Positions 1 through 9,028 of a stretch of DNA of 58,894 nt are shown one piece after another (the first letter of the stretch is position 1; every line of letters begins with the position of its first letter). The DNA comes from Bin55 sp028819195. GTDB lineage: Bacteria; Pseudomonadota; Gammaproteobacteria; Pseudomonadales; Azotimanducaceae. The translations under genes were made by a program, and so were the position numbers. Under the pieces are notes generated by a model that was not told the DNA's origin, did no database searches, and saw only the letters and a program-made list of their open reading frames with translations. The DNA is taken from NCBI GenBank assembly GCA_028819195.1, contig JAPPMF010000016.1, positions 1 to 58,894 on the forward strand. The letters run 5' to 3'.

Positions 1-879
1 GAATAACTCAATGTTAGATTCTAGCAATTTTGAATTAAACACACCTTCCTTAACTAGTCGTTCGAATTCTTTGTCGGAAGTCTCTGCTGTTATTAAGTTT
101 TCTTTAACTATTGACCAGGCAGACGCTGGATCAGACTTATCTTGTTCAAATAACTTAACCCGTAGTACTTGTTCGATATGCGACCGATTATTCAGTGTGT
201 TGCCCAAATCTATCAGTTTTTCGTTAGATAAGTTTTTTTGGGCATCGATAATAGCTTGAGTAGCTTCGATACTCCAATCTGGCTCGCTTTGTTGTCGTAC
301 AAAGTCAACCGCATCTTGGAGATTTTCCAGAGCCAAGTTGTGAAATACCGAGTAGGTGACTAAGATCTTAAATTGTTCATCTAATTCTTGGTAATACTGA
401 ACGGCTAACTCGATATCCTCGTCGATCAATCTATCAAATATCAACGGTAACGTGATAGCACCGTAGCCGTATAACTCATGCATAAATGCTTGGTTGTGAT
501 TTTCTTGTACTTGAGTACCAACTGTACTTACGTCTTGAGATTCGATGATGAACCTTGCTAGCGTTTCTTCGTTTGCACTAGCGACCGCGTTGAGTAAATT
601 CCGGACTAGTTCAAATTCTGATTGAGAGGCTGCAAAAACACTAGCAGTTGTCGTATTTTCTCCTACAATGTCGTAATCAAGAGATGGTTTAGTGAGTACC
701 CTAATGATGTGTGCTGGTATTGGAGTGCTTGTTTGTACGGGGAGTGAGTTTTCTTCAAGATTTTCAGAAAACATAGGAATTGCGATCAAGTATATTAGCC
801 CAAAAATTACAACTCCTGTGACCGCCCCTAGCACAATTGAGAGCGGTTTGATCCTGTTCCGTTCAGACAATCTTGTCAA
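1..879 (-). CDS. Membrane-anchored helical-repeat protein, paralogue D (C-terminus outside window)
   Basis: The reading frame is open from the window edge up to about 900 and encodes a fourth, more diverged member of the family at 894-7001. It has a short basic N-terminus, one membrane segment at about residues 13-34, then an acidic linker and helical sequence. Residues near IEQVLRVKLF...DPASAWSIVKE line up with the corresponding W-containing block of its neighbours, so homology is clear although no ATG is present. TTG at 879 is the most upstream usable start (TTG 870 is the alternative), and neither has a clear ribosome site. It follows paralogue C after 14 nt, so it is probably the last or a later gene of one operon. 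The C-terminal half is missing because the window ends. Function unknown; a periplasmic, inner-membrane-tethered scaffold is an inference from the topology. Confidence 0.75.
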   Translation of the reverse strand, partial: MTRLSERNRIKPLSIVLGAVTGVVIFGLIYLIAIPMFSENLEENSLPVQTSTPIPAHIIRVLTKPSLDYDIVGENTTTASVFAASQSEFELVRNLLNAVASANEETLARFIIESQDVSTVGTQVQENHNQAFMHELYGYGAITLPLIFDRLIDEDIELAVQYYQELDEQFKILVTYSVFHNLALENLQDAVDFVRQQSEPDWSIEATQAIIDAQKNLSNEKLIDLGNTLNNRSHIEQVLRVKLFEQDKSDPASAWSIVKENLITAETSDKEFERLVKEGVFNSKLLESNIELF

Positions 880-893
880 TTCGTCTATTTTTT

Positions 894-2831
894 CTACAAC
901 CCATACTTCAACTTCAAAAGTAAAATAGGTAAACTTTCCAGTTTTTCTTCACTTTCCTTCAATATCTTCAAGTCTTCTTCGGTCAAAAATCCCTTCAAGG
1001 ATTCAATCTCTTCTGCTGAAAAAGAATTCGCGGTACCTTGTGAAGCTATTGTGTGTATGGCGACGCTGGACCTTGCTGTATCAGATGGTATCAGTTGAAG
1101 AATATTAAATAATGCAACATTAGATTTGGTACCTTTCCAATCGAATATGCTCATACCAACGGTGAAAAAGTAGTCATCTTGGTCAGTTTTTGGTAAGTCA
1201 TTTCCAAGATCGACAGCTTCTTGAATCCGTCCTTCTCGAGTTAAAACAATGCCTATTTCACCATAGGTTTTTGACTTCGTTTTACCCTCCCGAACATTTG
1301 GAAGGAATCGTAATGCTATATCGATATTTCGTTCTGCGATTGACGAAACAATAGACGCCTCTAAGCCCACCAAGTCGGAACGTAAAATTAGCGGTTGAGA
1401 ACGAGCGAGTTCAAATGCTTCTTCCGGCTCAGTGTGAGCTAGTTGCTCTAACATCCTGCCACCTAACATTTCTCGAATCGACTCTGATTCGGTCGCAGGA
1501 TCATTAAGCACCCAATTTAAGGCCGCCTTTAAATCAGTTTTGGTCCAACGCAGAGTGATAGCTTGAGCAGCACGTTGTTTTTCACTTCCATCTGTCACAT
1601 TGCTAAACATCATTAAAGCTTTCTCAAATTCATTGTTATTTGCCAAAAATTCAATCACTACAACCCTAGCGTTGTCACGAACGTCTACGGGAAACTGATC
1701 GATGGATTGAATCAAATTTTGTAGGTCAGTTCCCGCGAATACTCTAAAAACAGTGGTCGATAAGAGTAATCTTGACATCCTAGATTCCATTGAGGAAACC
1801 TTAGAGAGTGCGGCCTCGGGGTCATGTTGAGACCAATATCTAACTACAGTGTTTAAGTACTGATTGTAGTTGAAATGATCTAAAACCGAGTCTTGAGAAA
1901 CTGCCCAATCAAATGCTGCTGCCGGATCGTTATCAGTAAAGTCCTCGAGTGTCGAGTTTAACACCCGCGACTCCAATTCGGCATTCTCGATGACTTCAAC
2001 AACTTCATCCAAAACTTTGAATCCATTCTTGTTTACCCACGCACCGACTATATTTTGAATTCGTTCGAAGTTGTCCAGGGTGAATAGTTCTTTGTTATTC
2101 ACCAATTTTTTCCAAGAACGTTCCGGTTCCTTAGCCTCTTCAACAAAGAGTCGTTTATCGCGAATCGTTGAGACATAGTCTTCTAAATCAAAACGCTGGC
2201 CTAAAAGGATTAGTTCAGATTCATCCGCCATTCTTTGTGTATCAATAATTGCCCGTGCAGCACGTTTTTGTGGATCTTGAGACAATCTCTCTACGAAATG
2301 TATCGCACTGTCAATGTCCATGGTTGCCCATTCAAGTACAAAGAAATAAACAATATCGTATTGCATTTCCGTTTCAAGTTCTAGAAAGTGATGTCGTGCT
2401 AGTTCAGTATTCAATCTGAGCAATCGAATAAGAACAAGGTCGACAAACCGAGATCGCCACTTTTCTTGTTCCTTATCGTAAGGGATATTGAGTGCTTCGT
2501 TGTAAAGAGCAATGAGTTCTTGTTCGTTTGCAGCACCGCACAAATGATACAAAGCTAAATAGATTTCGAAATATGACGAATACTCATACAAAATATCTGA
2601 CAATGTTTTCAATCGATTCATTTGGTAGAAGGGGTTGCTTGATGTTAGCTCCGCTTCCAGAATAGATTGTGAAACTTCGGGAATCTCGTCAAGGTTCTTC
2701 GAATTTGGTTCTTTCATTTGACCAATTGGAAGTACGAAATAGAGTAATGTCAACGTTAAAACCGCGAGAGCGATTCCTGTCAAAACCGACATTAAATCAG
2801 GAACATTACTAATTTTGGAGTGCTTCTTCAC
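894..2831 (-). CDS. Membrane-anchored helical-repeat protein, paralogue C
   Basis: This 645-aa protein has a short basic cytoplasmic tail, one transmembrane segment at about residues 14-35 and a long acidic, helix-rich remainder that should lie in the periplasm. The body repeats units of roughly 30-40 residues carrying a W-x(n)-D-P-x-A-A-x-x-W-type signature, for example DPAAAFDWAVS, DPEAALSKVS and DLKAALNWVL. This is the look of TPR/HEAT-like alpha solenoids. It aligns over its whole length with the genes at 2948 and 5031. The GTG start has no clear Shine-Dalgarno sequence. I do not recognise a named family. Repeats of this kind occur in uncharacterised proteins of other bacteria. No catalytic motif is visible, so a protein-binding role is the most that can be inferred. 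Confidence 0.85.
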   Translation of the reverse strand: MKKHSKISNVPDLMSVLTGIALAVLTLTLLYFVLPIGQMKEPNSKNLDEIPEVSQSILEAELTSSNPFYQMNRLKTLSDILYEYSSYFEIYLALYHLCGAANEQELIALYNEALNIPYDKEQEKWRSRFVDLVLIRLLRLNTELARHHFLELETEMQYDIVYFFVLEWATMDIDSAIHFVERLSQDPQKRAARAIIDTQRMADESELILLGQRFDLEDYVSTIRDKRLFVEEAKEPERSWKKLVNNKELFTLDNFERIQNIVGAWVNKNGFKVLDEVVEVIENAELESRVLNSTLEDFTDNDPAAAFDWAVSQDSVLDHFNYNQYLNTVVRYWSQHDPEAALSKVSSMESRMSRLLLSTTVFRVFAGTDLQNLIQSIDQFPVDVRDNARVVVIEFLANNNEFEKALMMFSNVTDGSEKQRAAQAITLRWTKTDLKAALNWVLNDPATESESIREMLGGRMLEQLAHTEPEEAFELARSQPLILRSDLVGLEASIVSSIAERNIDIALRFLPNVREGKTKSKTYGEIGIVLTREGRIQEAVDLGNDLPKTDQDDYFFTVGMSIFDWKGTKSNVALFNILQLIPSDTARSSVAIHTIASQGTANSFSAEEIESLKGFLTEEDLKILKESEEKLESLPILLLKLKYGL

Positions 2832-2947
2832 GTGGGCATGGGATGTAATAAATTAGTTTTTTATGAAAAGCAGGTTGCATTCCATTCGAAATATCACGGG
2901 TATTCAACAAGCGCTGATCGTCTTTACGCTATAGAATTTGTCCACCT

Positions 2948-4888
2948 TCAATTTTCATCTTCCAGTTTTCGGAGATCTTCCACAGTTAGGTATTCTTTCA
3001 GTTCCTCAATTTCTTCTTCCTTCCACGTTTCAGATTTAATGTGTAATTCGATTGCCCTTAAAGCGATTCTAGATCGCGCCTTTTTAGTGGGAAGCGGTTC
3101 AATTATGTCAGAGATAACGTTTTCTACACTTTCTAGCAACGAAACACTCCAACCGCTTGATGTGTAGTAGATAATTTGGTCATCTTCGGGTAAATCTCCG
3201 CCAATTTCAACAGCTTTATCGATTCTTCCATCGCGTAAGAGCCAATTCCGAATCTCGTGGTAGGCCAATAATTTAGTCTTACCCGCCCGAACTTTAGGTA
3301 ACAGTTCTAAGGCTAAATCCAGATTGCTCGAACTCATCTGTTCTAATATTCTTGCTTCTAAACCGACAACCTGGTCGATTTCTCCAATCAGTGGTAGTTC
3401 TATTGCTAATTCGAACGCCTTTTTTGGTTCCGAATGAGTCAGTGAACTTAAAATTTCCCAATTAATTTGATCTCTAACAAGTTCCAATGTAGGATCAGTA
3501 GCCGCCCAGTGTAACGCCGCGTCTACATCGTCGTCAGCCCACTTATGAGCAAGATATTTAGCGGTAGAGAATTTAAGCTCGGTATCCTGTATATCATGGA
3601 GCAAGAAAACAGCCTCTTCGATAGATTCGATTGTTAAACTTCGAATCGATAAAACTCGTGCCATATCTTTGTATTCATCGGGAATCTTGTCTATGGAACT
3701 CAACATTGTTGTGTTATCAATCTGTGACCAATTAGAGCACAATGAGTTCGCTAGTACATATCGGTCAGGTTTCGATTCATATGTTGAGATGTGCTCTAAT
3801 GCGGCGATTGGGTCGTTGGCGCTCCAGACTTTTATAACAGTTCGCACACAAGAACTGTTATACAAATTTTGTCCCGAAAAATCTGTTGTATAGTAGCATT
3901 CATTCACGGCAAAATCTAACGCGACGCTTGGATCGATTTCAGCAGCGGTTTTGAGTCCTACTTCCAAAACCCTATCTCGAAGACGATTATCTGAAATAAC
4001 CGCGATAATGTCGTCTAACACTTTCACTCCGTCGGCCTTAACCCATGCCTCGACAATCAAACCAATGCGAACTCGATTGTCGTAAGTCAGGCGAGTAGGG
4101 TCCGCAACGATTTTATTCCATGAATCTGCGGGATTCGTTTCCTCATCAGCATAAAAATCATCGCCAAAGTGTTGGATCAAATAATTTTCTGCTTGACTAC
4201 CCAGTTGAGCTGCGAGATCTTTCAATTCATCCTTCGGCAAGGTCAAATGGTCGTCCAATATTCCCCGAATTGCCGAACCTCTAACAGAGTAGTTTTCTAT
4301 TCGTTTGCTGACATCAATGGCGTTTTGTAATTCAGTTTTAGTCCATTCATTGAATAGTACATAGGCTACGTACCACTGAGAACTGTCGTCTAGGGTTAAG
4401 AATTGTGAACCAGCATCTACAGGATTTAACAGCACATATCGTGACAGAAGGATCCTAGATGAAATTTGTTTCCAATGCTCATTCTCGATGTCGAATTCAA
4501 AATCTCGTACTTCATTTACTAGATTCTTCAACTCAGTTTCGCTTAGACGACCGGCTAAGTGATACAGCACATAAAACCGATCAAATGGGCTGGAGTAGTG
4601 GATCAAAACATCTTCGAATGTACGAATATCTGTCAGGTCTAAATCGAAATCTAAATAATGTGTTTCTGGAATTTCACCTGAATCCTGCAGAGTAGGAGGG
4701 GATAGTTGTTCTCGTTGAACAGTTTTTTCTAGGCTGTTTTCAGTACTGGATTTAGTTAAAGTGTTGTTGATGGTTCCAAGTGGAGTTAGGAAGTAAACTC
4801 CTAGCAGTGTGATTGTGGCGACTCCAGCTCCCAGTAGTATTGAACCAAATTCAGGAAAGCGTGTTGACGAAGATGGTTTTTTGAGCAA
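2948..4888 (-). CDS. Membrane-anchored helical-repeat protein, paralogue B
   Basis: This protein of about 646 aa has the same plan as its neighbours: a basic N-terminus, one membrane segment at about residues 16-36, a Ser/Thr/Glu-rich linker and then helical repeats such as DPSVALDFAV, DPIAALEHIS and DVDAALHWAA. Conserved shared blocks include a LDLALELLPKVRAGKTK stretch and an acidic C-terminus of the form EEEIEELKEYLTVEDL. The reported start is TTG 4888, which has no ribosome site. An ATT at 4897, 9 nt after GAGG (4910-4907), would add three residues and is an equally good candidate. The gene ends 116 nt before paralogue C. No enzyme motif is seen and function is unknown. Confidence 0.85.
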   Translation of the reverse strand: MLKKPSSSTRFPEFGSILLGAGVATITLLGVYFLTPLGTINNTLTKSSTENSLEKTVQREQLSPPTLQDSGEIPETHYLDFDLDLTDIRTFEDVLIHYSSPFDRFYVLYHLAGRLSETELKNLVNEVRDFEFDIENEHWKQISSRILLSRYVLLNPVDAGSQFLTLDDSSQWYVAYVLFNEWTKTELQNAIDVSKRIENYSVRGSAIRGILDDHLTLPKDELKDLAAQLGSQAENYLIQHFGDDFYADEETNPADSWNKIVADPTRLTYDNRVRIGLIVEAWVKADGVKVLDDIIAVISDNRLRDRVLEVGLKTAAEIDPSVALDFAVNECYYTTDFSGQNLYNSSCVRTVIKVWSANDPIAALEHISTYESKPDRYVLANSLCSNWSQIDNTTMLSSIDKIPDEYKDMARVLSIRSLTIESIEEAVFLLHDIQDTELKFSTAKYLAHKWADDDVDAALHWAATDPTLELVRDQINWEILSSLTHSEPKKAFELAIELPLIGEIDQVVGLEARILEQMSSSNLDLALELLPKVRAGKTKLLAYHEIRNWLLRDGRIDKAVEIGGDLPEDDQIIYYTSSGWSVSLLESVENVISDIIEPLPTKKARSRIALRAIELHIKSETWKEEEIEELKEYLTVEDLRKLEDEN

Positions 4889-5030
4889 AGTATTAATGGC
4901 TCAAGACCTCACAACCAACTTGTATACTCTACATTAGAAAATCAGTACAAAATAGCTTTATCTATACTTAAAGTTGGGCGAATATTTTCGAAAATGTTTT
5001 TCAATCGATGGATATTCTGAGCTATAAGTA

Positions 5031-7001
5031 TCAAAATCCGAAAAATGGCATAGTTGGCATTGATTCCATCTGTTTCAAGCCTTTTTCTAGTTCTTCCTTA
5101 TCTTCTTCAGATAGATATTTTTGCAAGCGTTCAATTTCTTCTTCACTATAAGAATTACTCATCTTATCCATGATTATTGCCTGCATGGCTACTTGAGATT
5201 GAGCACCTTGATGAGGGATACTGTCAATAGTATCGAAGATATCTGTTTCTTCGGTTTCTTCTCCTGTGAGACCACTCAGCAAACCACCAACCATGCCACC
5301 TGTTAAGGACATAGTGCCAACACTAGTGTAATAACTCAGTTGATCTTCTTCAGATAGTTCTTGTCCTAACTCAATCGCTTCGGTAACCCTTCCACTCATA
5401 GCTAGACCACCGCCAATACCCATATATGCCGTTGTTTGAGTTTTTCCTACTCGTACATTAGGAAGCAGTTCTAGTGCTTTGTCTAGATTTGTATAAGCTA
5501 ATGATGATATTACTTGAGCTTCTAATCCCACGCCACTTCCATCAACCTCGTCGATCGGCATTTCACGAGCAATGTCAAATGCTTTCTGTGGATTTGTGTG
5601 TGTCAGCGAACTGATTATCTGGGAAGTGAGTTGTGATCGAATAGATTCAGTGTGAGAAGAAGTTTGTGCCCACTTTAACGCAGCTTCAGGATCATCTTCT
5701 GTCCAAGTTGTGGTAATACTAAATCCAGCTTGTGTCTTTTGAGCATCACTCTCGATTTCTTCAAATAGAGCAACCGCGTCGTCTATAGATTCACGAGCTA
5801 AACGACTAATACTTTTCACTCTAGCAATATCACGAGTTTCTGGAGGAAATGTCTGAATTGAAGTAACTAATGTTTGTACATCGGTACGAGCCCATTGTTC
5901 AAAAGCATCCCCCAAGAGACTTGCTTTTTGTGTAGAAGACTCAACAGCCAGTATTCTGTTTATTGCATCCATAGGTTCTTGTTCGATCCATTCTCGAAGT
6001 ACTCCAAACATGTGGGGGTTATAACTCATACTCAGTCCAAAAAAACCAGTTTCTTCTGACTGAAACTGTAATGCATAGTCAAATGCAGCAGCAGGGTTAT
6101 CTTCGGCTTCCATTTGTACGCCAAGAGTAATAATAGATTTTCGAAGTTTTTCGTCTTCAATATCAGGGGTCACGGTATCTAACACAGCGATACCTTCTTG
6201 TTTAATCCATGCATTGACGATGTTATTCACACGAGCAAAGTTGTCGTGCGTCAATAGCGATGGTTCTTTCAACAGCTTTTCCCATGCTTCTCTCGGATTC
6301 TCCGCTTCTCGCGACATCAAGTCACTCGCGCGCGATTGAATGTATTGAGAGTTTCCAAGTCGCGTGGCTAGATTTGTTAATTCTTCCGTGGTAGCTAGGG
6401 CACTCATTGCATCCAATACACCGCGAGATGCCATCATTTTGTTAGGATCTGACATTTGGATTACAAAATCTACTACGCTATCTAGGTCTACGTTTGCCCA
6501 TTCTCGGGTGAGAGAGTAGGTTAGCGGCGTCTGTAAATCGGTATCTAGATTCTGATATAAACTACTAGCTATATCTGGATTAAGCTGGACTAATTTCGAT
6601 AGAATGGTGCGTCTAAAACCGTCTAGATACCCGGAATCGTCCTTGCTCAATCGTTTGTCGAGAGTTTCTTCAAATAGTTCGACTATCTCTTTTTCATCAG
6701 AACGTGAAACCAGAGCATACAACGCTGCGTATCTGTCAAAACTGCCGGAATAATTGGTAAATATTTCCGTTATTGAACTGACGGTGTAGATTCCATTGGT
6801 AGGACTTACCGGTACGGGACTGTCGTTTGTTATTTGAGTAGTCATGAAGGGAACTTCGGTAGACAGCTCAACCTGATCTTGAGTATTTTCAAGAGGCATC
6901 GTAAAGTACAAGACTAAGAGTACACCCGTTGCGAGCAGAGCACCTGATAGAAACAATGTGAGATTTTTTGCCGTTTGGTTTGTAGTTGCACTAGTATTCA
7001 T
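5031..7001 (-). CDS. Membrane-anchored helical-repeat protein, paralogue A
   Basis: This is the first gene of the array, 656 aa from ATG 7001, which sits 9 nt after AGGA. A TTG at 7022 would add seven residues but lacks a ribosome site. A membrane segment lies at about residues 12-35, followed by a Thr/Pro-rich linker and helical repeats including NPAAAFDYAL, DPEAALKWAQ and NPQKAFDIAR. The C-terminus has a Gly-rich insert (about residues 570-600) absent from B and C, and ends in an acidic helix and a Met/Phe-rich tail. The lack of catalytic motifs and the single anchor suggest a periplasmic scaffold, which is inference. It probably heads an operon of four related genes. Confidence 0.86.
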   Translation of the reverse strand: MNTSATTNQTAKNLTLFLSGALLATGVLLVLYFTMPLENTQDQVELSTEVPFMTTQITNDSPVPVSPTNGIYTVSSITEIFTNYSGSFDRYAALYALVSRSDEKEIVELFEETLDKRLSKDDSGYLDGFRRTILSKLVQLNPDIASSLYQNLDTDLQTPLTYSLTREWANVDLDSVVDFVIQMSDPNKMMASRGVLDAMSALATTEELTNLATRLGNSQYIQSRASDLMSREAENPREAWEKLLKEPSLLTHDNFARVNNIVNAWIKQEGIAVLDTVTPDIEDEKLRKSIITLGVQMEAEDNPAAAFDYALQFQSEETGFFGLSMSYNPHMFGVLREWIEQEPMDAINRILAVESSTQKASLLGDAFEQWARTDVQTLVTSIQTFPPETRDIARVKSISRLARESIDDAVALFEEIESDAQKTQAGFSITTTWTEDDPEAALKWAQTSSHTESIRSQLTSQIISSLTHTNPQKAFDIAREMPIDEVDGSGVGLEAQVISSLAYTNLDKALELLPNVRVGKTQTTAYMGIGGGLAMSGRVTEAIELGQELSEEDQLSYYTSVGTMSLTGGMVGGLLSGLTGEETEETDIFDTIDSIPHQGAQSQVAMQAIIMDKMSNSYSEEEIERLQKYLSEEDKEELEKGLKQMESMPTMPFFGF

Positions 7002-7040
7002 TGAATGAGTTCCTATATTCAAGTGACGTGAGGAAACTGT

Positions 7041-7057
7041 AGTCTAAACTTTAGACT
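7041..7057. promoter_or_regulatory. 17-bp perfect palindrome upstream of the paralogue array
   Basis: AGTCTAAA and TTTAGACT flank a single C, about 40 nt upstream of the start of paralogue A. A TATAAT-like hexamer on the minus strand lies at 7085-7080, upstream of the palindrome, with no convincing -35. The arrangement fits a repressor operator or a 5' leader hairpin. The binding factor is unknown. Confidence 0.45.
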
Positions 7058-7934
7058 TGTGATCGTGATTACTTTTTGAATTATATCGGTAGAGACTGTG
7101 GGTTTTTGAAATGAAGCGAGGATAAATTCGTTGCCAGCATCGAATAAACAAGTCAAATCTGTTCTTTGATTGAAAACAAAAGGTCAGGAAATATCACAGA
7201 ATCACGCTGTCATATTGATTAATCTAATTACGCATAATATATATTATGTTAAATAATAAACATATCATAAGAATAACCAAAAAATCCTTCAGACGGGAAA
7301 TTCAAAGAAAGTTGGGATTTTGAATGCTTGATACCTAAACGGATAAAGCATTGAAAAGGAATGAGAAAATATAGTTTTAGAAGACGCTGCAACTAATTCC
7401 TTAGTTTTTTTATGTGTTCAACGCAATTAATGTAACGCTAGATAGGCATGCCCCACGTGTGCCATTGCCTTGCGAATTTGTAATACCATCGACAACTCAC
7501 AAAATCACAATCCAAGCAAATCAATGACACCGATAACAGAATTAGCTCGATCTCATCCGGCCACTATGTGTTAGGATTTGTTCCGCTGATATTCCAAGAT
7601 GGGGCCACGCCCGACCAAGCGGCACCACTCTAAATTCGACACATACTCAATCGCTAATCCGACGTTATTAGCCGTGTACAACGTGAGCTGATGTTGGAAC
7701 TCTACCCACTCGCCGTCATTTCAGCATGAAACGTATCGACGAACCCACCCAACTCCACGTGGGAAAAAGCCGCGAGCTTCCGATTCAAGCAAAATAAACT
7801 GTAATTTGAATCTACTACCAAAAACCTCCATAATCCTATAAAACTATTGATTATTCAGTTTGCACATAAACTGACTTTTGAATATCATGTCACTGATTTT
7901 TAACCTTTCACAGTTAATTCACGGGGAGAACAAC
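7058..7934. other. Long non-coding stretch, AT-rich then C-rich
   Basis: No supported gene lies here. The first part (about 7060-7430) is very AT-rich and contains a 16-bp perfect palindrome, CATAATATATATTATG, at 7233-7248. From about 7440 to 7800 the texture changes to a C-richer sequence with many short interrupted frames. That could be the remains of a decayed gene, but nothing recognisable is left. The last 60 nt lead into the secreted-protein gene at 7935. Confidence 0.5.
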
Positions 7935-8429
7935 GTGATAAAAGTACAACACGTGATTGTTGGATTACTAGTAATATTAGCAGTATCGCCCTATGCCGAC
8001 GTCAACGAAGTGGAAGGTTTTACCAAAGATGATTGCAAAGGCGATTCCCACGTAGCGGGAAACTACGCTGAGCTACAAGAAATACACAAGAAAAAAGACA
8101 ATGGATGGAAGTTTAAATCGTACTGGCACACCCACGATAAAACAAATTGCATGGAGTTCGATCCAGATATGGAAGTACTTGTTCACACCAGCCCCCGACT
8201 ACCAAAAGGTAACATCAGCGGCGGTTCGGGCGGCGTTAGTAGTGGTGGTGGCGGAGGTATTTTACCTGGCAGTATCTTCGGCGAAAATCCAAGTGACCCC
8301 ACTGATGATGAGGACCTTACCCAAATGAACTTTTGTCTCCAAAATAAATTGACGGAAGCAGATCTCGTGAATTGGCAAGGAGAGTACACTGATGCGACGT
8401 GGAAGCGCGACGACGACGCAGTACAGTAG
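7935..8429 (+). CDS. Secreted Gly-rich protein of unknown function
   Basis: GTG 7935 was chosen as start because GGGGAG (7923-7928) precedes it by 6 nt. An upstream in-frame start at 7878 would bury the signal sequence. From GTG the protein is 164 aa: a signal peptide at about residues 1-22 (hydrophobic core VGLLVILAV), a domain with three Cys residues, a flexible Gly/Ser linker at about residues 95-110, and an acidic C-terminal part. It ends at a TAG at 8427. The frame stays open beyond that TAG for about 50 codons, and a HExxH-bearing frame begins 20 nt further on, so this may be the N-terminal half of one broken secreted protein. It carries an export signal and lies near a T2SS operon, so it could be T2SS cargo (inference). 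I do not recognise the family. Confidence 0.6.
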   Translation: MIKVQHVIVGLLVILAVSPYADVNEVEGFTKDDCKGDSHVAGNYAELQEIHKKKDNGWKFKSYWHTHDKTNCMEFDPDMEVLVHTSPRLPKGNISGGSGGVSSGGGGGILPGSIFGENPSDPTDDEDLTQMNFCLQNKLTEADLVNWQGEYTDATWKRDDDAVQ

Positions 8430-8448
8430 AACAACAACAAAGTCATAG

Positions 8449-9028
8449 ACCTCCTTGGTAGACTTGGGACTACTCAAACAAACTCAGACCCCCGCAAACT
8501 CGGACGAACCCGGTTTTGCTTTCGCGACCAAAAAAGAAGATGTTACAATCGAAACAACACTATTTATCCATCACATTAGCCAATGGTCTATCAAATATAA
8601 GGTTCCGTATGACCACATGCTACTCTATGTTTTGGCCCACGAAACGGTTCATGTATCACAAGCGCTAACAGAACGAGATGACGGTGATACCCAGTGGGTC
8701 CCCTGGGCATCCGGGTCATGGGAACGAGAAGTGGAAACACACCGCTTATTAGATAAATTTTGGGACAACATACTTGGTATAACAGCACCACTCTTTACTC
8801 CTTACGGTATTGAAAAACCAGCGGATTGGGATGCAAACGCCGAAGAGTATGACAACATTATCAAAAAAAATGAAAGATGGCGAAACTCTTACCAGAGACG
8901 AGAAAAAAAGAAAAGGAGATCTAGAAGATTACTTCAAAGACAATTATCCAGCTGCGGAAATAAACGAATATTACGATTACGAAGCGGATCTTAATTGCGA
9001 AGAAGAAGATAACAAAGATTCCGAATGA
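8449..9028 (+). pseudogene. Frame-disrupted HExxH (zincin-like) protein
   Basis: The frame opens at 8449, with TTG 8455 the first possible start and no clear ribosome site. It encodes a domain with HETVH (8638-8652), followed about 30 residues later by EREVETHR. This pattern resembles minimal zinc peptidases, in which two His and a downstream Glu bind the metal. At an A8 run (8863-8870) the sensible frame changes. Reading straight on gives a basic, low-quality tail to 8994. Skipping one A continues as KKMKDGETLTRDEKK into an acidic C-terminus that stops at 9028, overlapping the next ATG by ATGA. One extra A therefore seems to break the gene. No signal peptide is present on this piece, which fits its being the back half of the 7935 protein. 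Alternatives are a sequencing error, slippage or phase variation. Confidence 0.55.

Noticed and set aside
7233..7248. 16-bp AT-only-core palindrome CATAATATATATTATG
   Set aside because: In such an AT-rich stretch a palindrome of this kind is easily produced by chance; not linked to a gene.
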